From Facklamia sp050409585 (GTDB lineage Bacteria; Bacillota; Bacilli; Lactobacillales; Aerococcaceae), in assembly GCF_050409585.1 (NCBI RefSeq), contig NZ_JBNUPE010000003.1:116696-180695 (forward strand): a stretch of DNA of 64,000 nucleotides, in the 5' to 3' direction. The notes beneath the pieces are model-generated. The model was given only the letters and a program-made list of their open reading frames with translations, ran no database searches and was not told the DNA's origin. Numbering within the stretch: the stretch's first letter is position 1; each line of letters starts with the position of its first letter. Below, piece after piece: positions 7,983 through 16,473 of the stretch. A program made the position numbers and the translations under genes.

Positions 7983-9275
7983 TTATCCCATTGCATTCTC
8001 TTTGGTAATTTCAGTCACTCCACCCATATAAGGTACCAATACTTCTGGAATTTTAACACTGCCGTCCGCTTGCTGGTAGTTTTCTAGGATGGCTACAACT
8101 GTTCGACCAACAGCTAAGCCAGATCCATTCAAGGTGTGAACATAATTCAACTTGCCTTCAGCGTTGCGGTAACGAATCATAGCGCGTCGCGCTTGGAAAG
8201 CTTCTGTGTTAGAGCAAGAAGATATTTCTCGATAGGTATCTTGAGCTGGAACCCAAACTTCAATATCATATGTTTTAGCGGCTGAAAAGCCCATATCTCC
8301 AGTACAAAGGGTGATTACCCGATAAGGTAGTTTTAAAGCTTGTAAGATACCTTCAGCATCTTTGACCATAAATTCTAATTCTTCATAAGAACTTTCTGGA
8401 TGGGCAAATTTAACCATTTCAACCTTATGAAATTGGTGCATACGAATCAGACCTCTAGTATCACGACCGGCTGATCCGGCTTCTGATCTAAATGATGGAG
8501 ACATGGCGGTAAATTTGACCGGTAACTCTTCCATTGCAATTACTTCATCTCGATAGTAGTTGGTTAGAGGAACTTCCGCTGTTGGGATTAAGACAAATTG
8601 ACGATCATCACTCAACTCAAAAGTATCTTCTTTAAATTTAGGATATTGTCCTGTTCCAAACATTGACTTTTCATTAACTATATAAGGCGGTATAACTTCG
8701 GTATAACCATTTCTAGCCGTATGAGTATCTAACATAAAGTTATAAATAGCGCGCTCCAACCTTGCGCCTAACCCCTTATAGAATACAAAGCGTGAACCTG
8801 ATACTTTGCCTGCTCGTTCAAAATCAAGAATGCCTAAATTCTCTGCAATATCCCAATGATTTAAAGGTTCGAAATCAAAGTCTGTAATCTGACCCCAACG
8901 GCGATTTTCAACATTATCTTCTTCATCTTCACCTATTGGTACTGATTCATGAGGTAAATTAGGTAATCCATGTTCAATTTGAGCCAAAGCAATGTCTAGC
9001 TGATTTAAAGTCTCATCTAATTCAGCTATTTCTTGCCCTATAACTTGCATGGCTTGAATCTGTTCATCCACATTTCCTTTATTGCGCTTAATAGTGGCAA
9101 TTTCTTGCGAAACTTTATTACGGACCCCTTTTTTCTCTTCTACTTGAGTTAATAGAGCTCTTCTTTTTTTATCCAACTCTTTAAATTCATTTAAAATTTC
9201 TGTTTTTACTCCGCGATGACTTAATTGCTCAACTACTTCATCCATATGGTTTCTCAAATAGCGCCTATCTAACAT
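7983..9275 (-). CDS. serS: Seryl-tRNA synthetase
   Basis: 430 residues, full length for bacterial SerRS, a class II enzyme that charges tRNA-Ser (and tRNA-Sec) with serine in the cytosol. An N-terminal antiparallel coiled-coil arm spans about residues 30-100 (EFKELDKKRRALL onwards) and binds the tRNA variable arm. The catalytic core has motif 2 around FRSEAGSAGRDTRGLIR and motif 3 in NGSGLAVGRTVVAILENYQ. The gene is controlled by an upstream serine T-box leader. ATG at 9273-9275 has an AGGAGG ribosome site. Confidence 0.98.
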   Translation of the reverse strand: MLDRRYLRNHMDEVVEQLSHRGVKTEILNEFKELDKKRRALLTQVEEKKGVRNKVSQEIATIKRNKGNVDEQIQAMQVIGQEIAELDETLNQLDIALAQIEHGLPNLPHESVPIGEDEEDNVENRRWGQITDFDFEPLNHWDIAENLGILDFERAGKVSGSRFVFYKGLGARLERAIYNFMLDTHTARNGYTEVIPPYIVNEKSMFGTGQYPKFKEDTFELSDDRQFVLIPTAEVPLTNYYRDEVIAMEELPVKFTAMSPSFRSEAGSAGRDTRGLIRMHQFHKVEMVKFAHPESSYEELEFMVKDAEGILQALKLPYRVITLCTGDMGFSAAKTYDIEVWVPAQDTYREISSCSNTEAFQARRAMIRYRNAEGKLNYVHTLNGSGLAVGRTVVAILENYQQADGSVKIPEVLVPYMGGVTEITKENAMG

Positions 9276-9284
9276 CTTAATTCC

Positions 9285-9540
9285 TCCTTTATGTAATAAA
9301 AAAGAGACCTCCGTCTATTTGGGACGAAAAGGTCTCTTGTTCCGCGGTACCACCCGTTTTTAAGAATTGATTTAAATTCTTACACTTGTATCATAACGGC
9401 GATGACCGGCTTTATTTATGCTTAGCTTTCATAAAGCAGAATGAATACGTGGATTCACTGAATAAGTGATTAGCTCTCATCAACCGCTAACTTTCTGCTT
9501 GACCCTTATTTCAGATACTATTCGTACTAACTATTAAATT
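9285..9540 (-). promoter_or_regulatory. T-box riboswitch (serine) controlling serS
   Basis: The minus strand carries the conserved T-box sequence GGGTGGTACCGCGG at about 9341-9355, which pairs with the acceptor end of uncharged tRNA. It is followed by a terminator hairpin (GAGACC/GGTCTC, 9303-9336) and a T-run; antiterminator and terminator share sequence. In Stem I the specifier loop reads GAATCCACG, giving the serine codon UCC (plus-strand GGA at 9451-9453). Uncharged tRNA-Ser would stabilise the antiterminator and turn on serS. Confidence 0.95.
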
Positions 9541-9541
9541 T

Positions 9542-9569
9542 ATTATATTAAATAGATTTTATTTGTCAA
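9542..9569 (-). promoter_or_regulatory. Sigma-A promoter of the serS T-box transcript
   Basis: On the minus strand a perfect TTGACA (9564-9569) and a perfect TATAAT (9542-9547) are spaced by 16 bases, immediately upstream of the T-box leader. Confidence 0.85.
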
Positions 9570-9573
9570 GCTA

Positions 9574-10101
9574 TTACCATTTAAGTCTTTGAGCCTTTTC
9601 AGTATCACGATAATGATGTATGGCTTCCAATCCTTCATAGTTCTGTTGTCTTAGAGCTTCATAAATAATAATATTAGCCGTATTAGATAAATTTAAAGAA
9701 CGAATATGCTGATCATTCATCGGGATTCTTAAAGATTGATCTTTATGAGCTTGCATAAAATCTTCAGGTAGCCCAGTCGTTTCCTTACCAAAGATAAAAA
9801 ACTGCTCATCAATCGTTGAATCAGCTAAATTAGCTTCGCTATAAACTCTTGGTGCAAATTTAGAAATCAAGTACAATTTACGATTACCTAAAAACTTCAT
9901 AAAGGCTGGTAAACTGTCATGGTAAGTAATGTCGACATGCTCCCAATAATCTAGCCCTGCTCGTTTAAGCATTTTATCCTCAGTAGAAAAACCAAGCGGT
10001 TCAATCAAATGTAAACTAGTATTAGTTCCTGCGCAAGTTCTCGAAATATTGCCAGTATTAGCTGGCATTAGGGGCTCATAAAGTACGATATGGTTTTTCA
10101 T
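9574..10101 (-). CDS. trmL: tRNA (cytidine(34)-2'-O)-methyltransferase TrmL
   Basis: 175 residues, a minimal SPOUT-class methyltransferase that 2'-O-methylates the wobble nucleotide of leucine tRNAs using S-adenosylmethionine. Visible family motifs are the N-terminal LYEPLMPANTGNISRTCAG, the FGKETTGLP loop around residue 105 and the C-terminal trefoil-knot segment RIPMNDQHIRSLNLSNT. Lacks any RNA-binding extension, as is normal for TrmL. Three bases separate it from queG upstream, so the two are co-transcribed; both act on tRNA wobble positions. Confidence 0.93.
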   Translation of the reverse strand: MKNHIVLYEPLMPANTGNISRTCAGTNTSLHLIEPLGFSTEDKMLKRAGLDYWEHVDITYHDSLPAFMKFLGNRKLYLISKFAPRVYSEANLADSTIDEQFFIFGKETTGLPEDFMQAHKDQSLRIPMNDQHIRSLNLSNTANIIIYEALRQQNYEGLEAIHHYRDTEKAQRLKW

Positions 10102-10104
10102 CGT

Positions 10105-11295
10105 TTAACTCCTTTTAGACTTTAACTCTTTTTTATTTTTGAGACGTTCAATAGCTTTTTTCATTTCTTTGATGGTTTCTGGTTCAGATTCCTTCTGCAG
10201 TTGGTCATAAATCATACTAATCATCGCTTGATTTTTATCTCTTTGAATTACACTAACAGCATAGGCAGCAGTTGCTCGAATCACTGGTCGTGGATCTTTT
10301 TCAATTAATTCAAGCAGATGCGGCAAGGCTGTTCGGTCCCGATAATTAGCCAAAGCGATAATTGCATTTCTTTGCAAGGGCTTCTTGCCTCGCCAAGACC
10401 CCGCTAAATGTCCAAATTGTCGTTTAAAGGCTCTATTGCTAAGTGATAACATATTCTTTAATATTGGTTTTACTTCGTCTTGGATAGGCTCCATTTCAGG
10501 ATGATGATGAAAATCAATGCCCTTGTTATAAGGACATGAAATCTGACAAATATCACAGCCATAAATGACATGAGTCATTTTTCGGCGATAGTCTTCAGCT
10601 AAATGTCCTTTGGTTTGAGTCTGATAGGATAAACATTTCTGCGCATTCATCTTACCGTCACCAAAAAGAGCTTGAGTAGGACAGGCTGTCACACAACGAT
10701 AACAATCGCCACAACCATATGTAACCCTTTGATCTGGCATAAAAGGAATGTTCGTGATAATTTCACCTAAATAAACGTAACTGCCAAATTCTTTAGTGAC
10801 CAGCAAACCATTACGACCTATAAAGCCCAATCCAGCTCTTTCAGCCACAACCACATCAATCAATTCCCCCGTATCAACCATCGGTTTAAAACGAGCATCA
10901 GGAATTTCTGCTTGGATAAGATCAATAACCCTTTGCATACGTTCTGATAAAATATGATGGTAGTCTTTCCCCCAAGAAGCACGAGCAAAACTACCACGAC
11001 GTTCTTCTTTATTAGAAGCTGGTTCCTTTCTAAAGTTACTAGGATAAGCCAAAGCAATCGAAATAATTGATTGGGCCCCTTCAAAGATTTTTTCAGGATA
11101 GATTCTCTCCTCAATGATAGGATGTTCAAAACCAGTGGTATGTCCTTTCGCCTTTTGCTCTCTTAAACTTTCCTCTAAATGGTCAAAAGGTTCCGCTGTC
11201 GTAAAACCGATCTTATCCACTCCTAAGTCTTTCAGCGATTTTTTTAAAATGGATTTGACTTTAATAGCCTCTTCTTTTGAGATCAGTTTGTTCAA
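10105..11295 (-). CDS. queG: Epoxyqueuosine reductase QueG
   Basis: 396 residues. QueG is a cobalamin-dependent iron-sulfur enzyme that reduces epoxyqueuosine to queuosine in tRNA anticodons, the last step of queuosine synthesis. The two [4Fe-4S] clusters are marked by CGDCYRCVTACP (about residues 197-208) and CDICQISCPYN (about 247-257); the N-terminal cobalamin-binding domain and the C-terminal HEAT-like repeat (ALANYRDRTALPHLL, PRPVIRATAAYAV) are intact. The start at 11293-11295 is an ATG (MNKLISKEE) with a weak AGGAG site. Forms an operon with trmL. Confidence 0.95.
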   Translation of the reverse strand: MNKLISKEEAIKVKSILKKSLKDLGVDKIGFTTAEPFDHLEESLREQKAKGHTTGFEHPIIEERIYPEKIFEGAQSIISIALAYPSNFRKEPASNKEERRGSFARASWGKDYHHILSERMQRVIDLIQAEIPDARFKPMVDTGELIDVVVAERAGLGFIGRNGLLVTKEFGSYVYLGEIITNIPFMPDQRVTYGCGDCYRCVTACPTQALFGDGKMNAQKCLSYQTQTKGHLAEDYRRKMTHVIYGCDICQISCPYNKGIDFHHHPEMEPIQDEVKPILKNMLSLSNRAFKRQFGHLAGSWRGKKPLQRNAIIALANYRDRTALPHLLELIEKDPRPVIRATAAYAVSVIQRDKNQAMISMIYDQLQKESEPETIKEMKKAIERLKNKKELKSKRS

Positions 11296-11303
11296 CTCCT
11301 ATC

Positions 11304-11342
11304 TAAAAAAAGCACCATAAACGACAAGCGTTTACAGTGCTT
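11304..11342 (-). terminator. Rho-independent terminator downstream of the L25 gene
   Basis: Minus-strand hairpin AGCACTGTAAACG / CGTTTATGGTGCT followed by TTTTTTT. It separates the L25 gene from queG/trmL. Confidence 0.85.
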
Positions 11343-11356
11343 CATAATACAAATTT

Positions 11357-11968
11357 TTACTCTTCTTCTTCGTCTTTAGCACCAATTACTTCAGGTTCTA
11401 TCACTTCAGTTTCTTCCTCTTCCTCTGGTTCTTCTGTTGGAGCAGAAACTGAAACGATTGTTTCAGTTGAATCTTCTAAGATTTCAACGCCTGCTGGAAC
11501 TGCTAAGTCAGCAATTGTCTTAGTGTCACCAATTTCCATTCCAGTAACATCAATTTCAAATGAGTTCGGAATAGTGTCTGGTTTAGTTTCGATTTCCACT
11601 GTATTAAGTGTTTGTTCCACAATGCCAATTTTAACTGTTTCTTCGTTAATAATGCTTAATGGAACTTCAACAATAATCTTCTGATCAGCAGAGATAGCTT
11701 CTAGGTCAACTGAATAGAAAATATCTTTTAAAGCTGCTTTAGAAAAGTCTTTCAAGATTACTTTTTGCGTTTTACCGTCGTAGTTTAAATCAAAAACCGC
11801 GTTAGATCCTTCTTTTTTTAGAAGTGATTCGAATTCGCGACGATCAACTAATAAAGAAGTTGCTTCTAATTTTTGCCCATATAAAACTACTGGAATTTTA
11901 CCTTCACGACGTGCTTGTTTAGAAGCACCGGTACCTGTCTTTGTTCTTAATTCTGCACTAATTGCCAT
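11357..11968 (-). CDS. 50S ribosomal protein L25 / general stress protein Ctc
   Basis: 203 residues, the two-domain form of L25 (TL5/Ctc type). The N-terminal domain (about residues 1-92, starting AELRTKTGTGASKQARREGK) binds 5S rRNA; the C-terminal TL5 beta-domain follows, ending in a strongly acidic tail of alternating Glu/Pro residues. In Bacillus the homologue is stress-induced. The ATG at 11966-11968 follows AAAGGAG. It is monocistronic, with a terminator downstream. Single-domain versus two-domain L25 does not change the ribosomal role. Confidence 0.94.
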   Translation of the reverse strand: MAISAELRTKTGTGASKQARREGKIPVVLYGQKLEATSLLVDRREFESLLKKEGSNAVFDLNYDGKTQKVILKDFSKAALKDIFYSVDLEAISADQKIIVEVPLSIINEETVKIGIVEQTLNTVEIETKPDTIPNSFEIDVTGMEIGDTKTIADLAVPAGVEILEDSTETIVSVSAPTEEPEEEEETEVIEPEVIGAKDEEEE

Positions 11969-12202
11969 ATATAAGAGCTCCTTTATAACTTATTGCATAT
12001 AGAATGCTAGATTTGCTGTAAATTTTTACACATAAATTATCATATCAAAAACCAGCTCACAATACCAGTGTTTTATGACTAGTCTTAGTGATTTTTCTAT
12101 ATAATTTTCTTTTTTACCCTTATTCTTTTAAAAAAATAACTACAAACTTAATTTATTTATCTTTGGTAGTGGTTTTTCTACTAGTCGTTTTATCTTTTGT
12201 TG

Positions 12203-12430
12203 TTACTTTTTAGCGCTTTTTTCCTTTTCATAAATATTTGAGGGATTATCTAAATCAATACTTTGTTTATCTTGATTACCTTCTTGAGCAGCCTTAATAA
12301 GAGTATAAGTTGACATCTTATAAGCATCACTTGCAATATTTGCTTTATTGGTACTATCACAAGCAGCTAATACAAGAATGGTAATAAGAAATAAACTTAG
12401 TCTTAAAAATGGGCTTTTTAATTTTCTAAG
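12203..12430 (-). pseudogene. Small lipoprotein gene lacking a recognisable start codon
   Basis: A 75-codon minus-strand frame encodes a basic N-terminus (LRKLKSPFLRLSLF), a hydrophobic stretch and a lipobox LAAC with the cysteine near residue 24, then a short hydrophilic tail rich in Asn/Lys. A ribosome site AAAGGA lies immediately upstream, but the codon where ATG is expected is CTT and an in-frame TAG precedes it, so no standard start exists. It could be a gene broken by point mutation or, less likely, use a non-standard start. The bases 11992-12202 and 12431-12527 on either side hold nothing I recognise. Confidence 0.45.
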
Positions 12431-12526
12431 TTTTCCTTTCTAATTGCTTGTCTTCTAACTAGTTAAATCTTAGTCAACCCTTGTGCGATTGTCTAGTCAA
12501 TCCCCTTATTCTAGCTAGTCTAATTT

Positions 12527-12558
12527 AAAATAAAAAACAGCCAATCTGGCTGAACTCT
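12527..12558 (-). terminator. Rho-independent terminator downstream of tRNA-Arg
   Basis: Minus-strand hairpin CAGCCAGATTGGCTG followed by TTTTTTATTTT, 65 bases past the tRNA 3' end. Confidence 0.75.
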
Positions 12559-12621
12559 CTAAAAAGTATTTTTTAAAAAAATATGAGATTTTTTGCTAAA
12601 AATCTTTAGCTTTATTACAAA

Positions 12622-12693
12622 TACCGCCGGAGGGAATCGAACCCCCATCGAAAGAACCGGAATCTTCCGTGATATCCATTACACTACGGCGGC
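12622..12693 (-). tRNA. tRNA-Arg (anticodon CCG)
   Basis: The minus strand folds into a complete cloverleaf of 72 bases: acceptor GCCGCCG with CGGCGGT, D-arm GTGTAATGGATATCAC, anticodon stem GAAGA/TCTTT with loop TTCCGGT, and T-arm with TTCGATT. Loop positions 34-36 are CCG, reading the rare codon CGG. The discriminator is A and CCA is not encoded. No phage genes surround it. Confidence 0.95.
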
Positions 12694-12749
12694 CTAACGA
12701 TTACCTATTATACCAAACTCAAATTGCTAAAAGCAAGAAATAAGCCAAT

Positions 12750-12785
12750 AAAAAAGGACTAACAATTAATGATGCTAGTCCTATT
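12750..12785 (-). terminator. Rho-independent terminator of the secreted-protein gene
   Basis: Minus-strand hairpin AGGACTAGCA / TGTTAGTCCT followed by TTTTTTATT, about 30 bases after the stop codon of the gene at 12814-13581. Confidence 0.8.
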
Positions 12786-12813
12786 CTAAAAATAAGATTG
12801 TAAAAATTATCCA

Positions 12814-13581
12814 CTATTGGTCCATGATTGAACCTTGTCTAGACCTAAGGTAAATTATTGGTGTGGTTGTGCCATCTGGATGAAGACGCTCAATTAAAAT
12901 CAAACCTGCGTCATTGGCATAATAGATACGGATTGTATCTCCGTTATTCTTTTCCATCTCTTCAACAAGCAAAACATCAGTATAAATTTCTTGACCAATT
13001 GTTAGCGAGTCCACCCTACCAATTACTTTTTTCTTAATTTCTTCTTGATAGCCTGATTTAAAAATTGTTCCTTCACTTATATCTACAGGTAGAATGAGTG
13101 AAACATTGTCATCTGAAGCATCAGCGGAATACCTCAGGTCTTCCACTACCGTATAATTATCAAAGTAAGCGAGTTCATATAGACCATCGGGCTTAATTTG
13201 ATAAACGTAGGCTACGGCTTTTGTATCTGTAAACTCTGCGACTTGAAAAACTCCATTTGCATCAGGCATGAATTCCATGATGATATCTTTAGTAGAGTAT
13301 TCACTTCCATCTCCCACGTATTGATAATTTAAATAATGCACATAAGGAATGAGTTGCTTAAATAGACCGACATCAGGTAGAGGGTCAAAAACAGCTTCAT
13401 TACTTGTTTCAAAAATTTCTTGACTAGATGGCTCGTCAGTTTGCTCTATCCCTACTTGCTCTTCTGTCGTTTCCTCTTGGCCGTGAACTATTGCTAAAGG
13501 ATTTAAATTAAAAACCAGGAAAATGCCTAAAAGAGTTAAGAGCAGGTACATTTTTTGAAATTTACTTTTATTCAAATTCAT
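12814..13581 (-). CDS. Secreted protein of unknown function
   Basis: 255 residues from the ATG at 13579-13581, which follows GGGAGGT; an ATG four codons earlier overlaps that ribosome site and is rejected. The N-terminus has a signal peptide (basic MNLNKSKFQK, hydrophobic LLLTLLGIFLVFNL, likely cleavage after VHG), with no lipobox cysteine, so it is probably released or held on the cell surface. An acidic linker (about residues 30-65) precedes a beta-rich domain beginning LPDVGLFKQLIPYVHYLNY. I do not recognise the family. Lies divergent from the HIT gene and is monocistronic. Confidence 0.75.
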   Translation of the reverse strand: MNLNKSKFQKMYLLLTLLGIFLVFNLNPLAIVHGQEETTEEQVGIEQTDEPSSQEIFETSNEAVFDPLPDVGLFKQLIPYVHYLNYQYVGDGSEYSTKDIIMEFMPDANGVFQVAEFTDTKAVAYVYQIKPDGLYELAYFDNYTVVEDLRYSADASDDNVSLILPVDISEGTIFKSGYQEEIKKKVIGRVDSLTIGQEIYTDVLLVEEMEKNNGDTIRIYYANDAGLILIERLHPDGTTTPIIYLRSRQGSIMDQ

Positions 13582-13821
13582 TCTACCTCCCATGTAATTG
13601 TTATTATATCTATAATATATCCTTCTTCAACATAACTATTATATCATAGCTAGTTTAAAGGAGGCTTGAGTTAAAATGGAATATTTAATGAAATTAAGCC
13701 TGTAACACGCTAATCTTATGAATTTTTTATGAAGACTCATTTTAAGATGTTATTAATAGCGTTTTCTAAAATCCTTATGATATGCTATAGAGACAAGACG
13801 TAAGTTAAAGGAGAGAAAAAA

Positions 13822-14256
13822 ATGACAAATTGTATTTTTTGTAAGATTATCAACGGAGAGGTTCCTAGCGCTAAGGTCTATGAAGATGATGAGGTCTTTG
13901 CCTTTTTAGATATCACTCAAGTTACCAAAGGACATACTTTAGTCATACCAAAGAAACATGTTAAAGATATTTTTGAGTATGATCCAGAGTTAGCAAGTAC
14001 CGTTTTTAGTCGAATTCCGAAAATTGCCGACGCCATTAAAAAAAGCATACCAGGTGTTAAGGGCATGAATATTCTCAATAACAATGGAGAAGTCGCCTAT
14101 CAATCTGTTTTCCATTCACACATTCACCTGATTCCACGTTATCATAAAGAAGAAGGATTTAAATTACATTTTGAAGACCATTCAGATGGTTACACTCAGG
14201 ATGAATTTCAGCAATTGGCAGCATCAATTAAACAAACAATAGAAAGTGGCGATTAG
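13822..14256 (+). CDS. HIT family hydrolase
   Basis: 144 residues, a histidine-triad nucleotide-binding protein. The N-terminus CIFCKIINGEVPSAKVYEDD with a CxxC zinc pair and the C-terminal catalytic triad in HSHIHLIPRY (about residues 98-107) are both intact. Such proteins hydrolyse nucleoside phosphoramidates or AMP conjugates; in Firmicutes a HIT gene is often near prsA, as here, without known functional linkage. ATG at 13822 follows AAAGGAGAG. It is followed two bases later by a YtxH-like gene. Confidence 0.93.
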   Translation: MTNCIFCKIINGEVPSAKVYEDDEVFAFLDITQVTKGHTLVIPKKHVKDIFEYDPELASTVFSRIPKIADAIKKSIPGVKGMNILNNNGEVAYQSVFHSHIHLIPRYHKEEGFKLHFEDHSDGYTQDEFQQLAASIKQTIESGD

Positions 14257-14257
14257 T

Positions 14258-14617
14258 ATGAAAAATTTCCCACAAGGTTTTCTAACTGGCTTAGCTCTTG
14301 GAGTACTAGCGGGGTTAATGAATGCTAAACAATCTGGTGAGAAAACAAGACATCAACTAAAAAAGACTTATAAAGATTTTAAAGTTGATTTCCAACAAGT
14401 TGATCAAGACTATGCCCGTTTTCATTCAGCTATTCAGTCATTGACTGCAGAAGCTAAGCAAACTATGGACTTTATTTCTCATTTAACCAATCAAACTAAA
14501 CAAAAAGTCATGGATGAAACAGAACCAAGAATAAGAAGGATTAAAGAAAATGTTAAGCAATTAAATGAAGATATTGAGGGAATATCTTCAGCTAATTTAA
14601 ACTCATATAAGAATTAA
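14258..14617 (+). CDS. YtxH-like small membrane-associated protein
   Basis: 119 residues from the ATG at 14258; the upstream in-frame TTG at 14246 would overlap the HIT gene and is not favoured. A single N-terminal glycine-rich hydrophobic segment (FLTGLALGVLAGLMNA) is followed by a Lys/Gln-rich helical region predicted to be coiled coil (about residues 30-115). This layout fits YtxH-domain proteins found beside hit and prsA in Lactobacillales. The function is not established. Translation is likely coupled to the HIT gene. Confidence 0.7.
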   Translation: MKNFPQGFLTGLALGVLAGLMNAKQSGEKTRHQLKKTYKDFKVDFQQVDQDYARFHSAIQSLTAEAKQTMDFISHLTNQTKQKVMDETEPRIRRIKENVKQLNEDIEGISSANLNSYKN

Positions 14618-14757
14618 ATTCAGGTTTTAATTTATAAAAATTATGATGTTTTTTAGAATTTCTAGCTTATATTATCTTTTCTAATCATTAAGTGTTAAGA
14701 TATATTTATGCTTATGTTATAGCAAATTATAGTAGAACTATAGGAGTGAAAATTAAT

Positions 14758-15744
14758 ATGAAAAAATCAATCCGTACTTGGATTTTAACAGCAGCAAGTG
14801 TCGCACTTGTTGCATTGCCGAATTTAACAAGCGTTTCAGCTCAAGAGGGTGTAATTGCCACTATTGGAGAGACAACTATCACTGCTGAAGATTTTTATCA
14901 AGATATGAAAGAACAATTTGGCTCTACTGCTCTACGCTCAAAAATTATTGAAGCTGTTTTAATTGAAAATGTAGAAGACGCTGAAGGAGCTAAAACAAGA
15001 GCTGCTGAAGAAGTTCAGTCACAAATTCAAGAATTAGGTGGAGAAGAGGTATTCCAACAATTCTTATCTTACCAACAATTAGGTAGCGCTGAACAATATG
15101 AATACCAATTATATATCCGTAATCTTTTACAAGAAATTGTTGAAGGTCGCATCGATATGTCAGATGAAGCCATTCAAAATTTCTATGATAATGATTACCA
15201 ACCAATGATGGAAGCACAGCATATTCTAGTTGATACGGAAGAAGAAGCTTTAAATGCTATTGAGCGCATCAATAATGGCGAAGAATTCGATACCGTTGCT
15301 CAAGAATTATCTAAAGATGGTTCTGCAGAAAATGGTGGATTATTAGCCCCTTTCTCGCCAGGACAAATGGTTCCAGAATTTGAAGAAGCAGTTAAGTCTT
15401 TAGCTAATGGAGAAATGACGAGCGAACCTGTTCAATCTGAATTTGGCTACCACGTTATTAAAACAATCAACAATGGTGAAAAGAAACCATTAGAAGAGAG
15501 TAAAGAAGAAGTAGTTGAAGCATATAAACAAAGTAAGTATGCTGACTCTAACTTTACCTATGGAATTGTCGGAGAGCTTATTAAAAACTCTGACTTAAAG
15601 ATTGAAGATCCTGAATTAAAAAATGCAGTGGATGATTTAATCAATTTAGCTGACCAACCAGAGGATGCTTCTGCTGAGGAAGTACCTGCTGCTGAAGAGG
15701 CTCCTGCTGAAGAGGCTCCTGCTGAAGAAGCGCCAGCCGAATAG
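14758..15744 (+). CDS. prsA: Extracellular peptidyl-prolyl isomerase / foldase, PrsA family
   Basis: 328 residues from the ATG at 14758 (AGGAG upstream); earlier in-frame codons from 14692 lack a ribosome site. After a signal peptide ending around VSAQ, an N-terminal chaperone region precedes a parvulin-type PpiC domain (about residues 145-240: AQHILVDTEEEA, LSKDGSAENGGLLAPFSPGQMVPEFEEA, FGYHVIK). PrsA folds secreted proteins outside the membrane. Unusually the mature protein has no cysteine and no lipobox, so it should not be lipid-anchored as PrsA normally is. The C-terminus is a short repeat of Ala-Pro-Ala-Glu-Glu units. Confidence 0.9.
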   Translation: MKKSIRTWILTAASVALVALPNLTSVSAQEGVIATIGETTITAEDFYQDMKEQFGSTALRSKIIEAVLIENVEDAEGAKTRAAEEVQSQIQELGGEEVFQQFLSYQQLGSAEQYEYQLYIRNLLQEIVEGRIDMSDEAIQNFYDNDYQPMMEAQHILVDTEEEALNAIERINNGEEFDTVAQELSKDGSAENGGLLAPFSPGQMVPEFEEAVKSLANGEMTSEPVQSEFGYHVIKTINNGEKKPLEESKEEVVEAYKQSKYADSNFTYGIVGELIKNSDLKIEDPELKNAVDDLINLADQPEDASAEEVPAAEEAPAEEAPAEEAPAE

Positions 15745-15757
15745 AAACTATTTTAAA

Positions 15758-15794
15758 TATAAAAAGGTTGAGGAAAATCCTCAACCTTTTTTGT
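15758..15794. terminator. Bidirectional rho-independent terminator
   Basis: Hairpin AAAGGTTGAGG / CCTCAACCTTT with a short loop, flanked by A-run and T-run. It sits between the convergent prsA (+) and SRPBCC (-) genes. Confidence 0.9.
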
Positions 15795-15811
15795 TTTACT
15801 GTATTAAAATA

Positions 15812-16465
15812 TTAAAGCGTTTCACGTGATTTTTGCTCTTTAATTAAGTTATTAACTTCTGCCATCAATGCTTTCGGCAAGTCTTTAGTATCCATTAATT
15901 CATTATGAACAATAAAGTGTTCAAGTTCATAAAGATTTATAATCCATGGAGCTACATCCTCAGCATTGGCTTCTTCTCTATCAGCAAACCAATATTCAAA
16001 AGTAAAGAGCGTAGTATCTTTTTCTCCAGGATCAATTGTTAGAACCATATCGTCATTTTTCCATAAATAGGCCAATAAATGTCCTTCTTCAACATCTGTT
16101 AACATCAAATGATGCGCTTGTCCATTTCTTGTTACTTTAAATGACCCACCTGGTTTGCAGTCAATCATCCTCATATCTGACTTCCACTTAGATAAGTATT
16201 CATTATCAGTCAAATGGTTCCATACTGCTTCCGGAGTTGCATTAATTTCTCCTTCAAAGAATAGAGAAAAACCAAGATCAGTTTGAGGGTTTTCTACTTG
16301 TTCATGGTGACAACCACATCCATGATGGTAGTTATGTTCTGCATGATGATGGCATCCACATAAGTGCTCAGAGTTCGATTTAGAATGATTAACTTGGCAT
16401 TGACTCTCATGATTAGACGCATGATTTTTGCAATTACATTTCTTTGGATTGCTATTATCTGTCAT
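15812..16465 (-). CDS. SRPBCC (AHSA1/START-like) protein with His/Cys-rich metal-binding N-terminus
   Basis: 217 residues in two parts. Residues 1-57 are extremely rich in His and Cys (for example CNCKNHASNHESQC, LCGCHHHAEHNYHHGCGCHH), with no hydrophobic core, and look like a metal-binding or metal-storage tail. Residues 65-215 form an SRPBCC/AHSA1 domain (EGEINATPEAVWNHLTDNEYLSKW, MLTDVEEGHLLAYLW), a ligand-binding helix-grip fold also found in Hsp90 activators. No signal peptide. It is eight bases downstream of yhaM and probably part of that operon. Metal identity and role are unknown. Confidence 0.75.
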   Translation of the reverse strand: MTDNSNPKKCNCKNHASNHESQCQVNHSKSNSEHLCGCHHHAEHNYHHGCGCHHEQVENPQTDLGFSLFFEGEINATPEAVWNHLTDNEYLSKWKSDMRMIDCKPGGSFKVTRNGQAHHLMLTDVEEGHLLAYLWKNDDMVLTIDPGEKDTTLFTFEYWFADREEANAEDVAPWIINLYELEHFIVHNELMDTKDLPKALMAEVNNLIKEQKSRETL

Positions 16466-16473
16466 TTATTTGC

